A stretch of DNA of 64,000 nt, taken from assembly GCA_021825585.1 (NCBI GenBank), contig JAKAGT010000009.1, positions 1 through 64,000 on the forward strand, in the 5' to 3' direction. How positions within the stretch are numbered: position 1 is the stretch's first letter; every line of letters starts with the position of its first letter. This document shows positions 1 to 8,279 of this stretch, in pieces. The stretch comes from Bacteroidota bacterium (GTDB lineage: Bacteria > Bacteroidota > Ignavibacteria > Kryptoniales > JAKASW01). The position numbers and the translations under genes were made by a program. Under the pieces are notes generated by a model. It did not search any database, had not been told where the DNA came from, and saw only the letters and a program-made list of their open reading frames with translations.

Positions 1-45
1 CTCCGCGAGCAGGTAGCTGATTCAATACCCCCAAGAAAGTTCCCT

Positions 46-112
46 AAAGTGTAAACGATGTTGTGACACAGCTAAGAGTCCTAAAAAGTGTAAACGATGT
101 TATGAAACATGA
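46..112. repeat. Two direct repeats, possibly the end of an IS21-like element
   Basis: A 17-base unit, AAAGTGTAAACGATGTT, occurs at 46-62 and again at 85-101. Each copy is followed by a similar TGA-ACA tail, and the offset is 39 bases. Repeated short units of this kind are what the multiple terminal subrepeats of IS21-family elements look like, and the body would then lie left of the window. No transposase is visible here, so the IS assignment is inference from recollection of such termini. Confidence 0.35.
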
Positions 113-245
113 CAACTAAACTCTAAATCCTAAACAACGTTCAAAACCAAAGTCGCCCGGCTCCGAAACGCAACCGATTGTGAATTTCCATTTTTGTGGC
201 TTAGGATTTGTTTAGAGTTTAGGATTTCGGATTTAGAGTTTAACG
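113..245. repeat. Intergenic inverted-repeat element, family 1, copy 1
   Basis: An A/C/T-rich left arm (114-150) and a G/T/A-rich right arm (186-244) flank a GC-richer centre. TAAACTCTAAATCC at 117-130 is perfectly complementary to 229-242, and the right arm carries the unit in more than one register. The left arm nearly lacks G and the right arm nearly lacks C. The element abuts the 3' end of the broken aldo/keto reductase. No coding potential is seen. Confidence 0.8.
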
Positions 246-246
246 T

Positions 247-1257
247 TCATCTGTCCTGAACCGTTCTTTCAAGCATCCAGTAAGGATACGCTCTCGGCGG
301 TTTGCTGAGCTCGTCGAGCCGCGCGACCTCTTCCGGCGTCATCTCCCAATCGGTGGTCTTCAGGTTGTCGCCAAGCTGCTCCTTTGTCTTCGCACCGATT
401 ATCACGGACGTTACGCCCGGTTTTCTGAGGAGATAGTTCAAAGCGGCCTGCGTGATTGTGGCGCCATGCTCCCTTGCAGTTTTCTCCAGCTCATCGACGA
501 TATCGAAACCCTTTTCTTCGTCATACTGGAGGAACTGGTTTGTCGGATCGGTCCTGCGGGCACCTTCGGGACGGGGTTTGCCGCGCCTGTACTTCCCCGT
601 CAGGAAACCGCCGCCCAACGGGCTCCACGGGAGTATGCCCAGCTTCTGGTCCAGGGAAAGCGGGACAAGCTCGTTTTCGAGATCGCGGGCGATAAGGGAA
701 TACAACGCCTGCAGGGTTACGAACCTCTCGAACTTATATTTGTCTGAAATGGCGAGCGCCTTCATGAGCTGCCAGCCGGTGAAGTTCGATACTCCGATGT
801 ATCTCACCTTACCGTCTCTCACCAGGTCATCAAGAGCTCTTAAGGTCTCTTCGAGCGGCGTGCGGGGATCGAAACTGTGAACCTAGTACAGGTCGATGTA
901 GTCGGTGCCGAGTCTCTTCAGGCTGCCGTTGCACGAGTCGAGGACATGTTTCCGCGAGAGACCGACGTCGTTCGGGCCCGATCCCGTCCTGCCTCGGACC
1001 TTCGTCGCCAGTATGATATCTTTCCGCCTGTCGCCGAGCGCCTTCCCGAGAATTTCTTCCGATCTTCCCTCCGAATAGACGTCCGCGGTATCGAAGAAAT
1101 TCACCCCGCCGTCGATTGCCATCGCCACAATGTCATCGGCTTCCTTCTGCTGGACCTGGCCGATGCCGGTCCAGTATCCTTTCCCGCCGAATGTCATTGC
1201 GCCGAAGCACAGCTCCGACACCCTCACACCGCTGTTACCGAGAAACCTTGTCTTCAT
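247..1257 (-). pseudogene. Aldo/keto reductase interrupted by an in-frame amber codon
   Basis: The product would be a roughly 336-residue NAD(P)H-dependent aldo/keto reductase with a TIM barrel. The N-terminal part carries the GxxxFDTADVY region with the catalytic-type Asp and Tyr, and the C-terminal part carries YIGVSNF and the cofactor-binding VIIGAKTKEQL segment. Codon 125 is TAG (883-885), inside IDLY-stop-VHSFDP. Family members usually have Gln there, so a single CAG to TAG change explains the break. Both halves stay in the same frame. AAGGAG lies immediately before a first ATG at 1266 but sits at good spacing (8-9 bases) from the second ATG at 1257, so I start there ([10 protein letters not shown]). 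It could be a true pseudogene or a base error. Confidence 0.85.
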
Positions 1258-1284
1258 ATTTTGCATCTCCTTTTCGGATTAAGG

Positions 1285-1475
1285 TCCAAATTCCAAACGC
1301 CAAGCTCCAAGTAAAAACAAACTTCCAAACGGCAAGAAACTAAATGTACGTTTTATAATTCATGTTTTCCTTAGTTGTTGGAGCTTGTCCCGTTAAATCA
1401 TCTGTGTGTCGGGATGCCGCAAAGCGGCATTTGGAACTTGGATTTTGGTGTTTGGAGCTTTCATTTTGGTTTAGC
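1285..1475. repeat. Intergenic inverted-repeat element, family 1, copy 2, with central hairpin
   Basis: The left arm (about 1285-1340) is made of CCAAA/TTCCAAA-like units and the right arm (1426-1475) of TTTGGA/TTTTGG units. AAGCTCCAA at 1302-1310 is complementary to 1452-1460. In the middle sits a perfect hairpin, ATGCCGC (1414-1420), loop AAA, GCGGCAT (1424-1430). The right arm contains the stop codon and last codons of the neighbouring Old Yellow Enzyme gene. Confidence 0.75.
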
Positions 1476-2528
1476 TCTCAAATACTGGTTCGGGTATTGC
1501 GGATCGTCGCCCAACGCTTTCGCGGCATGAAGCGGAAAGTAGGGATCGCGAAGTAATTCACGCGCCATCAGTACAGCGTCTGCCTGCTCGGTGACCAGAA
1601 CGTTTTCCGCCTGCGCTGCGTCGGTGATAAGGCCAATGGCTCCCGTCATAATCCCGGCCTGCCTCCTTACCTCCTCGGCGAATTTCACCTGGTATCCGGG
1701 CGCAATCGGAATCTTCGCGTTCGGCACGAGTCCGCCGGTGGATGAATCGATGAGGTCAATCCCGAGTTTCTTCAATTCCTTCGCGAGCTCAATCGACTGC
1801 GGCAGGTCCCAGCCACCTTCAGTCCAATCGGTGGCGGAAATGCGGACGAAAACAGGAAGATTGTTCGGCCAGACATCCCTTACAGCTTGTGCAACTTCGA
1901 GCGGGAACCGCATCCTGTTCTCCAGGCTGCCGCCATATTCGTCGGTCCTCTTGTTTGAAAGGGGCGACAGGAACTGGTGAAGCAGATAGCCGTGAGCCAT
2001 GTGGATCTCGGCAACCTGGAAGCCCGCCTCGAGGCTCCTGCGAGCCGCGTCTCTCCATTGCTGAACGACGCTCTTTATGTCCGCCGGAGTCATTTCTTTC
2101 GGCTGCGGATAGCTGTCTGAAAATTTGTAAGGACTGGGGCCTATAACCTTCCACCCGCCTTCCGATTCCGGCACCATCCCCTCGCCCGCCCAGGGTACTT
2201 TAGTCGACGCCTTTCTACCGGCGTGGGCGAGTTGAATTCCCGGAACCGAGTCCTGGGACTTGATGAAATCCGTGATCCGCTTGAACGCGTCTCTCTGCTC
2301 ATCATTCCAGATTCCCAAATCGGCGGGCGAGATTCTTCCTTCCGGAGATACGGCCGTCGCTTCGGTTATCACGAGTCCGGCTCCGCCGATCGCCCTGCTT
2401 CCAAGATGGACCAGGTGCCAGTCGTTAGGTACTCCATCCTTAGCAGAGTACTGGCACATAGGTGATACGAAAATCCTGTTTCTGAACTGTAATTCTCTGA
2501 TCTTGAGTGATGACAGCAGTTTGCTCAT
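1461..2528 (-). CDS. namA: Old Yellow Enzyme family NADPH:flavin oxidoreductase (YqjM/NamA type)
   Basis: A 355-residue FMN-dependent ene-reductase of the OYE superfamily, which reduces activated C=C bonds with NAD(P)H in the cytosol. The N-terminus has the YqjM-class PMCQYS motif with Cys25, the residue that tunes the flavin in this subclass. GIQLAHAGRKAS and the substrate-binding HMAHGYLLHQF pair of histidines follow, then the C-terminal FMN phosphate site (TGAIGLI). Its ATG overlaps the TGA of the upstream peptidase gene by four bases (ATGA), which suggests translational coupling. The last codons (AKPK) run into the right arm of a repeat element, so the natural C-terminus may have been replaced. 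The physiological substrate cannot be read from sequence. Confidence 0.92.
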   Translation of the reverse strand: MSKLLSSLKIRELQFRNRIFVSPMCQYSAKDGVPNDWHLVHLGSRAIGGAGLVITEATAVSPEGRISPADLGIWNDEQRDAFKRITDFIKSQDSVPGIQLAHAGRKASTKVPWAGEGMVPESEGGWKVIGPSPYKFSDSYPQPKEMTPADIKSVVQQWRDAARRSLEAGFQVAEIHMAHGYLLHQFLSPLSNKRTDEYGGSLENRMRFPLEVAQAVRDVWPNNLPVFVRISATDWTEGGWDLPQSIELAKELKKLGIDLIDSSTGGLVPNAKIPIAPGYQVKFAEEVRRQAGIMTGAIGLITDAAQAENVLVTEQADAVLMARELLRDPYFPLHAAKALGDDPQYPNQYLRAKPK

Positions 2529-4063
2529 TTTCCTGATCGGTTATTTTGACTTTCCATACCTTCATTCATCGAAAAGCTCGCAAGCCGTTCACACACCCCG
2601 TCTTCCGCTTTCTCCGCCAGCGAAGTCGGGACTGTGAAATGGTTAACCATCATTGAGAACACAAAGACCTCTCCGTCCTTGTCGGTGACATAACCGGATA
2701 GGCTCGAGACATGCTCAATGGTTCCGGTCTTCGCGTGAACGTTGTTTTCGGCCGCAGTCCCTTTCATACGATACCTCAGCGATCCGTCAACTCCGGCAAT
2801 AGGAAGCGACTCGTAAAAAGGCTTGAAGTATTTGCCGTGATACATCGCCGTCAACACAGACACGGTGGTTGTCGGAGAAACCATGTCGTCGGGGGAGAGG
2901 CCGCAGCCGTCGTGCATCTGGATTCGCGTCGTGTCGATTCCCCAGCGGGAATAGAGCGGGTACGCTACATAGCGGCCGGTTCTCATATTCCCGTGCCCGA
3001 AGAAGACCATGCCCATCGTTCTGAACAGCTGCTCCGCATACAGATTCTGGCTTCGCTTGTTTATCGTCTCGACGATGACCGAGAGTTCGGGAGACGTGTA
3101 AGTCGCAAGGGTCGTCGCAGACTCGTAATCCGGCTTGATCCTTGCTTCATGAATATCCTCGGCTTCGCCGTCGACTGTGATTCCCTCCCGCTCGAGGACT
3201 TCCTTCAGGACAGTCGCCGCATAGCGTGCAGGATTGTCAACCGAAATCGATTCGTGCCACGCGGGCTTGTTGATCGGAAAATCACCGGACACATGCACCA
3301 CGTTCGAGCTCCATGCACGGTGAAACGAAATATAGTAACCCGGGGGATTTGAATCGGGCGGAGTTGTGACCGTTTCGTTGACGACGCTGATGTATTTCGT
3401 ATTCGGGTTCCATGAAATCCTGGCGGGAGCGCCGACCGAGTCACCTGCCGTGACCGTCATGTCGACGCAATTGTCATTAAAGACTATTCCCCCCATCTGG
3501 GCGGCATACCAGTCCGTCTCGTAGTCGGCCGCCCATCCCGCGCCGTAAGCGCTGCCGTCGAATGCGCTGTTGTCGCCGACGATATTACCCTTAATCTCAC
3601 GAATTCCTGCCGCCTTCAGGCTGTCCGCCCACTGCTGGAACGTAAGTATGACGTTGCCGCCGTTGTAGCGCCCGCAAATGGTGGGATCGCCGCTCCCTTT
3701 CAAATACACGTCTCCGGTCAGAATACCTCCCGCCGTACTACCGTTCGTCTCGAGCTTTGTCACATACCTGAATTCAGGCGTAAGCATGGTAAGAGCTGCA
3801 GACGTCGTGTATAATTTCAAATTTGAAGCGGGCATAAAGCTCTTGTTCGCATTTTGCTGGTAAATTATCTGGCCTGTTTTCAGCGACTGAATCTTCACTC
3901 CCCAGAACGCGTTGAAGAACTCCGGGTCATGGAACCTGGATGCAAGTTCCTTCCGGAGTAATTCTGCCGGCGAATGCCGTACGTTTGCTTCCTTCACCAC
4001 GACGGAAGAAGCGCAGCCGGACACGATGACAGCAAACAGGATAACAACGGGAATAAGTTTCAT
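2525..4063 (-). CDS. dacB: D-alanyl-D-alanine carboxypeptidase/endopeptidase, PBP4 (DacB) family lipoprotein
   Basis: A 512-residue class C low-molecular-weight penicillin-binding protein that trims peptidoglycan cross-links in the periplasm. The three active-site motifs are visible: S80-N-L-K83 (SxxK), SQN in the RSQNLYAEQ segment (SxN) and KTG in HAKTGTIEH. The N-terminus MKLIPVVILFAVIVSGC has a lipobox ending in Cys17, so the protein is probably lipid-anchored, which is less usual for this family. I chose the ATG at 4063 because GGAGG lies 10-11 bases upstream and because it alone gives a proper signal peptide; a longer reading up to 4144 runs into the upstream repeat element. It overlaps the OYE gene by four bases. 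Confidence 0.9.
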   Translation of the reverse strand: MKLIPVVILFAVIVSGCASSVVVKEANVRHSPAELLRKELASRFHDPEFFNAFWGVKIQSLKTGQIIYQQNANKSFMPASNLKLYTTSAALTMLTPEFRYVTKLETNGSTAGGILTGDVYLKGSGDPTICGRYNGGNVILTFQQWADSLKAAGIREIKGNIVGDNSAFDGSAYGAGWAADYETDWYAAQMGGIVFNDNCVDMTVTAGDSVGAPARISWNPNTKYISVVNETVTTPPDSNPPGYYISFHRAWSSNVVHVSGDFPINKPAWHESISVDNPARYAATVLKEVLEREGITVDGEAEDIHEARIKPDYESATTLATYTSPELSVIVETINKRSQNLYAEQLFRTMGMVFFGHGNMRTGRYVAYPLYSRWGIDTTRIQMHDGCGLSPDDMVSPTTTVSVLTAMYHGKYFKPFYESLPIAGVDGSLRYRMKGTAAENNVHAKTGTIEHVSSLSGYVTDKDGEVFVFSMMVNHFTVPTSLAEKAEDGVCERLASFSMNEGMESQNNRSGK

Positions 4064-4099
4064 AGATTGACAAACCTCCATTTTGTGAACTGCAAATAC

Positions 4100-4235
4100 C
4101 GGGTTCCAAGTGCGATATTCCAAACAAACTCCAGCTTCCAACATCGAAGAATATCAGAACCTGCTTCAACGAGTTTAATTTCATGTCATGATTTTGGGAC
4201 TTGTTCGGAGCTTGTAAATTGGAACTTTCGTTTCA
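4100..4235. repeat. Intergenic inverted-repeat element, family 1, diverged copy 3
   Basis: The left arm (4101-4142) has repeated TTCCAA/CCAAAC/CTCCAG units and the right arm (4192-4230) has TTTTGGGA, TTCGGAGC and TTGGAAC units. GTTCCAA at 4103-4109 is complementary to 4219-4225. This copy is more diverged than the others. It lies between the PBP4 gene and the dienelactone hydrolase gene. Confidence 0.6.
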
Positions 4236-4258
4236 ATAAACCAATGATAGAGACAGAT

Positions 4259-4969
4259 TTATTTAAGATGGTACTTTAGAAATTCCAAAGTCATCGGCCA
4301 CGCCTGCTTCGCAGCCTTCTCGTTATACGCGGGCCTCTGGTCGCAGAAGAAGCCATGATCGGCGTAAGAAAAAGTCACGTTGCCGAATTCTTTGCCGGCG
4401 CCGCGGAGAGCATCCTCGACTGCCCGCGTGTGCTCCGGCAGGATGTGTTTGTCGAGTCCGCCCCAGAAAAAGAGCATCGGGCCGTGAAGATTCCCGGCGC
4501 GATCGAGAAGTCCCGGTGCAATGCCGCCGCCGTAAAAAGAAACCGCTGCCGCCAAGGGCACAACCGAATTTGCCAGGTACGAAACCCTGCCCCCCATGCA
4601 GAACCCGACGGAAAAAATCTTCCCGGCGACTGTCCTGTCATCCTTTGTGAGCCAGTCGTACGTTGCTCTGATGTCGGCTTCCAGGCCGTCGTGCGTCAGT
4701 TTGGATGTATGCGGCTGAACCGCTGGAAAGTCCGCGTAACTTCCTTCAAAACCGGGGGCTGTCCTGTGAAAGAGCTCAGGTGCGATTGCGGTGAATCCTT
4801 CTTTCGCAAATCTATCTGCCACGTCTCTAATATAGGCATTAACTCCAAACGCTTCCTGAAGCACGATTATTCCGGGATGCATGCCTGTGTCCTTCGGCCT
4901 CGCAACGTAAGCCGCCATCGTTGTCCTGTCAGATACTGTCAGGTCGACGTAATTCTTCTCCTTTGACAT
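4259..4969 (-). CDS. Dienelactone hydrolase family protein
   Basis: A 236-residue cytosolic alpha/beta hydrolase of the dienelactone hydrolase family. The nucleophile elbow is GFCMGG with Cys124 in place of serine, as in true dienelactone hydrolases. The triad is completed by Asp173 (GGLDKH) and His205 (YADHGF). The N-terminal part has the usual GIIVLQEAFGVN oxyanion strand. The length is normal. No chlorocatechol or other aromatic-degradation genes are nearby, so the native ester or lactone substrate is unknown. Confidence 0.9.
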   Translation of the reverse strand: MSKEKNYVDLTVSDRTTMAAYVARPKDTGMHPGIIVLQEAFGVNAYIRDVADRFAKEGFTAIAPELFHRTAPGFEGSYADFPAVQPHTSKLTHDGLEADIRATYDWLTKDDRTVAGKIFSVGFCMGGRVSYLANSVVPLAAAVSFYGGGIAPGLLDRAGNLHGPMLFFWGGLDKHILPEHTRAVEDALRGAGKEFGNVTFSYADHGFFCDQRPAYNEKAAKQAWPMTLEFLKYHLK

Positions 4970-5053
4970 AGTGCTAAACCCTCCTCTGATGACATCTACA
5001 ATTCAAAAGACACAAATGCCGCCGGCAGTAAATGCCCCGCAGCTTGTCGTCTT

Positions 5054-5501
5054 TTACTTTTGCTTTTTGACCTGCTTCTTACCTTCTTTCGCAAGATCGC
5101 CCACGTACTTCCAAACGGTTTCCCTTGCGACAGGGTCCAGCAGCCCGATGGTCGGCTCGTCCAGACACAAAATGTGTGGCCTGTGCAGAACCCCTGGGCA
5201 ATCTCCAATCGCCTGATCATGCCACCCGAATAACTTCTCACAAGCCTGTCAGAAGATTCCGAGAGTCCCATAAAGTGCAGCGAATCCCGGATCAGGTTCT
5301 CGCGTCCCTTTGCCGGTATGTCGTACAGCTTTGCAAAAACGAGAAGATTTTCATAGCCGCTGAGGCTCCCGTCGGCAGAGAGGAGCTGGGGAACATAACC
5401 TATCATGCGCCGGACTCCACGCAGAATGTAATAGAGTCGACCGCCGTGAAGCTGCCGAATTTCTTTGTCAGGTTTCTTACGTCTAAAATCGTCTTACTCA
5501 T
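5054..5501 (-). pseudogene. Remnant of an ABC transporter ATP-binding protein
   Basis: Reading down the minus strand from ATG at 5501, the first 31 or so residues are a normal ABC start (MSKTILDVRNLTKKFGSFT). The sequence then jumps out of frame into IGYVPQLL. About 50 residues including the Walker A loop are missing. The Q-loop region and the signature SYSGGMIRRLEIAQG follow. A second frameshift (about 5190) is needed to reach the Walker B segment ILCLDEPTIGLLDP, and the gene stops at 5054 after VWKYVGDLAKEG without the H-loop. Three separate lesions make this a true remnant. No partner permease is adjacent. It starts 22 bases after the glycosyltransferase stop. Confidence 0.85.
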
Positions 5502-5522
5502 CAACCGTTTGCCCTATTTTTC

Positions 5523-6629
5523 TCACTGCGCGTAATAGTCCTCGAGGTTTTGCGTGAGATACTGTATACTGAAATATCTTTCCACTCGCTCGCGTCCGGC
5601 GGCTGCATATCTGATGCGGCTGTCGGGATCTGATGCAAGTCGCCCGATTCCATCTGCGAGAGCATTATAGTCCTTCGGAGAAACGAGGATCCCGGTTTGC
5701 CGGTCGAGGACTATGTCCAGAACCCCGGCGCTCGAGCTTGCCACTGCCGGGACTCTCATCGCCATCGCTTCGACCAACGCGAGACCGAAGGATTCCTCGT
5801 GTGATGGGAAGGCAAAAATATCCAGCGCGGATAAGAGGCGCGGAACATCCTCTCGGAATCCGGTGAACCGCACAACATCGGTCAGAGCGAGATCATCGAC
5901 CAGTTCTTCCATTCGCGTCTCAAACGATTCCTCGCCGTGACTTGCCCCGCCGATGATCACGAACATCAGGTCCAATTCAGACGAATCCGTCAGTTTCCTG
6001 GCTGCTCTGAGAAACTCCTCATGCCCCTTCCCCGGGGTAATTCTGCCTGTCATCCCTATCAATAGTGCATTCCCGGGAATGCTGAGTTCGTTTCGGACCT
6101 CAGCCCCGCTGTAAAGAGCAGGATTGAATGTCTCGAGCGAGATGCCCGGATGGAGGACATGAACACTTTTCTCGGGGACCGGACAGGTGTTAAGCACGCT
6201 GCCTCTGATATAGTTTGAAATCGCGAACGTGTCCTGAACCCTTCCATAGAGGAAGCGGTGGAGCGGATCGGTTTTCTTTACGCCGCTTGCCATGTGCTTC
6301 GTCAGGAAAAGTTTCGAATGAGACGACGAGAGCTTGAGTGCAGGGACGAGCCACCAGAGGTCGTGCGAAAGATGGGTGTGCACGACGTCAAAATCATAGC
6401 TCTTGAGGAACTTGCTCAGATCCTTGATAGTCCCGAAAGCCTGCTTGTCGTCGCCGAGCAGTCCGAAAGCCGGTACTCCGACCGCACCCGCCTCTTTGAG
6501 AATCGCCGAACGCGGCGCGCAGAGCAGACTGACGTCATGACCGCGGTTCCTCAGCTCGCGAGAAATCAGGAGGGCCTGCATCTCCAGACCACCCCAGGAC
6601 CGTGAACCACAAGATTGAAGGATCTTCAA
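5523..6629 (-). CDS. GT4-type glycosyltransferase
   Basis: A 368-residue GT-B fold glycosyltransferase, group 1 (GT4). The N-terminal acceptor domain begins MKILQSCGSRSWGG, with the glycine loop typical of nucleotide-sugar retaining enzymes. The C-terminal domain has GMTGRITPGKGHEEFL and the E-x7-E motif in HEESFGLALVEAMAMRVP. It probably transfers a sugar to a lipid or polysaccharide at the inner face of the cytoplasmic membrane. It is an isolated gene between the efflux operon and an ABC remnant, so neither donor nor acceptor can be inferred. Confidence 0.88.
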   Translation of the reverse strand: MKILQSCGSRSWGGLEMQALLISRELRNRGHDVSLLCAPRSAILKEAGAVGVPAFGLLGDDKQAFGTIKDLSKFLKSYDFDVVHTHLSHDLWWLVPALKLSSSHSKLFLTKHMASGVKKTDPLHRFLYGRVQDTFAISNYIRGSVLNTCPVPEKSVHVLHPGISLETFNPALYSGAEVRNELSIPGNALLIGMTGRITPGKGHEEFLRAARKLTDSSELDLMFVIIGGASHGEESFETRMEELVDDLALTDVVRFTGFREDVPRLLSALDIFAFPSHEESFGLALVEAMAMRVPAVASSSAGVLDIVLDRQTGILVSPKDYNALADGIGRLASDPDSRIRYAAAGRERVERYFSIQYLTQNLEDYYAQ

Positions 6630-6649
6630 GTTTCAGCCTGTCCTCGTTT

Positions 6650-6795
6650 GGAATAAATCCTAAACTCTAAGCCCGAATTCCTGAACAAAACCAAAACTCC
6701 AAAATTCTAAAAAGTAAGCCATACTAACTTTTTAACGAATCTGATTCCTGAAAATTTGAATTTGTTTAGAGTTTGCATTTAGGATTTAGTGTTTT
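6650..6795. repeat. Intergenic inverted-repeat element, family 1, copy 4
   Basis: This is one of the best-preserved copies. TAAATCCTAAA (6654-6664) pairs perfectly with 6778-6788, and AAACTCTAA (6662-6670) pairs with TTAGAGTTT at 6766-6774, separated by a three-base bulge. The centre (about 6700-6735) forms a looser AAAAGT/ACTTTTT pairing. The right arm ends within a few bases of the TolC-family stop codon at 6800. Confidence 0.8.
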
Positions 6796-6799
6796 TCCT

Positions 6800-8128
6800 T
6801 TACCAGGCCTTCTCACCGATAGCCTGTTCAAGTTCGTATCTTCCATTCACATAATTGTAAAGGGCCTGCAGTCGTTCCAGCCTTGTCTGGGCAAGTGCCG
6901 TCTCCGCATCGAGAAGATCGAGGTTCGTGACAGTACCGGCTTCGTAGCGGATCCTGGCAAGACTAAGCGCTGTTTCAGCCTGCTGCACCGCGACTTCTGT
7001 GGTCCGCAGTTTGTCCGTGCTGGAGTGAAGGTCAGAGATTCCTTTCTGAACATCGGCAGACACTTGCTGGGCAACTTCACTTCTGTAAGACTGCGCCTGT
7101 TGTATGTTTGCGGAAGCCTGCTGTTCCATATTCTGTTTCCTGTAGCCGCCGAAATACGGAACGACGCTGGATATCGGAATTTCCACCTGGGCCCCGATCA
7201 TGTAGTTACCTCTCCACGCATTGATGTCGGGCTCATATCCGTTCTTGAAGCCGTATGCAGCCGCAACGTTCAATGTAGGGTTATATACTGCCGATGCGAC
7301 GTTATAGGCCGCTTGTGCCGTCAGAATGCGGTCATCCGCGGCTTTCATCTCGACACGATTCTTCAGTGCGACATCGACGAGCGAATCCACATTCAGAGTC
7401 ACCGGGGTCTCCATAAATTGGCCCGACACGTTTATGGGGGAACCGGCAGGAAGTCCGAGAAGGTGTCGAAGTGCTATCCTGGTGTTCGCAAGAGAATTCT
7501 CGAGGCTGATTTTCTGGTCCTGCGCCGCCGCCACTCTCACTTGAGTGGTCAGAACGTCAAAGTCGGTTGCCGTTCCTGCTTCCACCTTCTTCTTTGTTAT
7601 GAGAAGATGCTGGTCGAGTGTCCTTATTTCATCATTCTGAACCGTGATGGCTTTCTCAAGAAATAATATACCGTAGAAGGTCTGAATCGTGCGATACGCC
7701 AGGTCCAGCCTGACGAGAGCGAGACCGTCTTTTGATCTCTGCACCTCGGTCCTGGCAAGATCGATGCTCTTCTTCCGCTTGCCGAAATCATAAAGGGTTG
7801 TGCTCGCTCCGACATGCTCGTCGAAGTTGCTCGTCGGGAAAAGCTGGAATGTTCCGAACCCCGGAAAGCTGAAAGAAGATGCCGGGCCGATGAGCGTGTA
7901 GTTCAAAGATACGTCCGCGTTCGGGTAAAGTGAACTCTTGCTGACCTGAACCCCCGCTTCGGATGCCTCTATGGCATGAACTGCCTGCTGGACCGCAGGA
8001 TTTCTGGAGAGTGCCATGTGAATCGCCTGGTCGAGTGTCAACGAGTCCGGCAAGCTTGTCTGCGAGAATACTGCAGAAGTGCCTGATAAAAGAAAAACCG
8101 ATATTAACAGAATGAATCTGGATTTCAT
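6800..8128 (-). CDS. TolC-family outer membrane efflux protein
   Basis: About 442 residues with a signal peptide (MKSRFILLISVFLLSG, ending near VFSQ) followed by two outer-membrane efflux (OEP) repeats rich in long amphipathic helices, such as SLDLAYRTIQTFY and LSLARIRYEAGTVTNLDLL. It would form the trimeric exit duct of a tripartite pump. It is the last gene of a tetR-hlyD-MFS-MFS-tolC block, 151 bases after the second MFS gene. The ATG at 8128 is preferred over 8140 because it starts the signal peptide directly. Confidence 0.9.
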   Translation of the reverse strand: MKSRFILLISVFLLSGTSAVFSQTSLPDSLTLDQAIHMALSRNPAVQQAVHAIEASEAGVQVSKSSLYPNADVSLNYTLIGPASSFSFPGFGTFQLFPTSNFDEHVGASTTLYDFGKRKKSIDLARTEVQRSKDGLALVRLDLAYRTIQTFYGILFLEKAITVQNDEIRTLDQHLLITKKKVEAGTATDFDVLTTQVRVAAAQDQKISLENSLANTRIALRHLLGLPAGSPINVSGQFMETPVTLNVDSLVDVALKNRVEMKAADDRILTAQAAYNVASAVYNPTLNVAAAYGFKNGYEPDINAWRGNYMIGAQVEIPISSVVPYFGGYRKQNMEQQASANIQQAQSYRSEVAQQVSADVQKGISDLHSSTDKLRTTEVAVQQAETALSLARIRYEAGTVTNLDLLDAETALAQTRLERLQALYNYVNGRYELEQAIGEKAW

Positions 8129-8149
8129 TATTTCCACCATTATTTTTAT

Positions 8150-8190
8150 CTAGCTTTCGGCTGTCCGCTGTCGGCTTTCAGCCAAATGTT
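8150..8190. repeat. GCTGTC/TCAGC-rich intergenic repeat, family 2, copy 1
   Basis: A short GC-rich run around AGCTTTCGGCTGTCCGC and GGCTTTCAGCC, related in composition and units to the stretches at 9947-9996 and 30363-30432. It lies in the 151-base gap between the second MFS gene and the TolC gene. Confidence 0.5.
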
Positions 8191-8279
8191 GTATGTCAAT
8201 TTGTATTCGTCCTGACCTCTCGTCCTTTTCGTGGGACCAGTGACTGGTAATTCCGACATCCCTTAGATCGGGGAGTACA

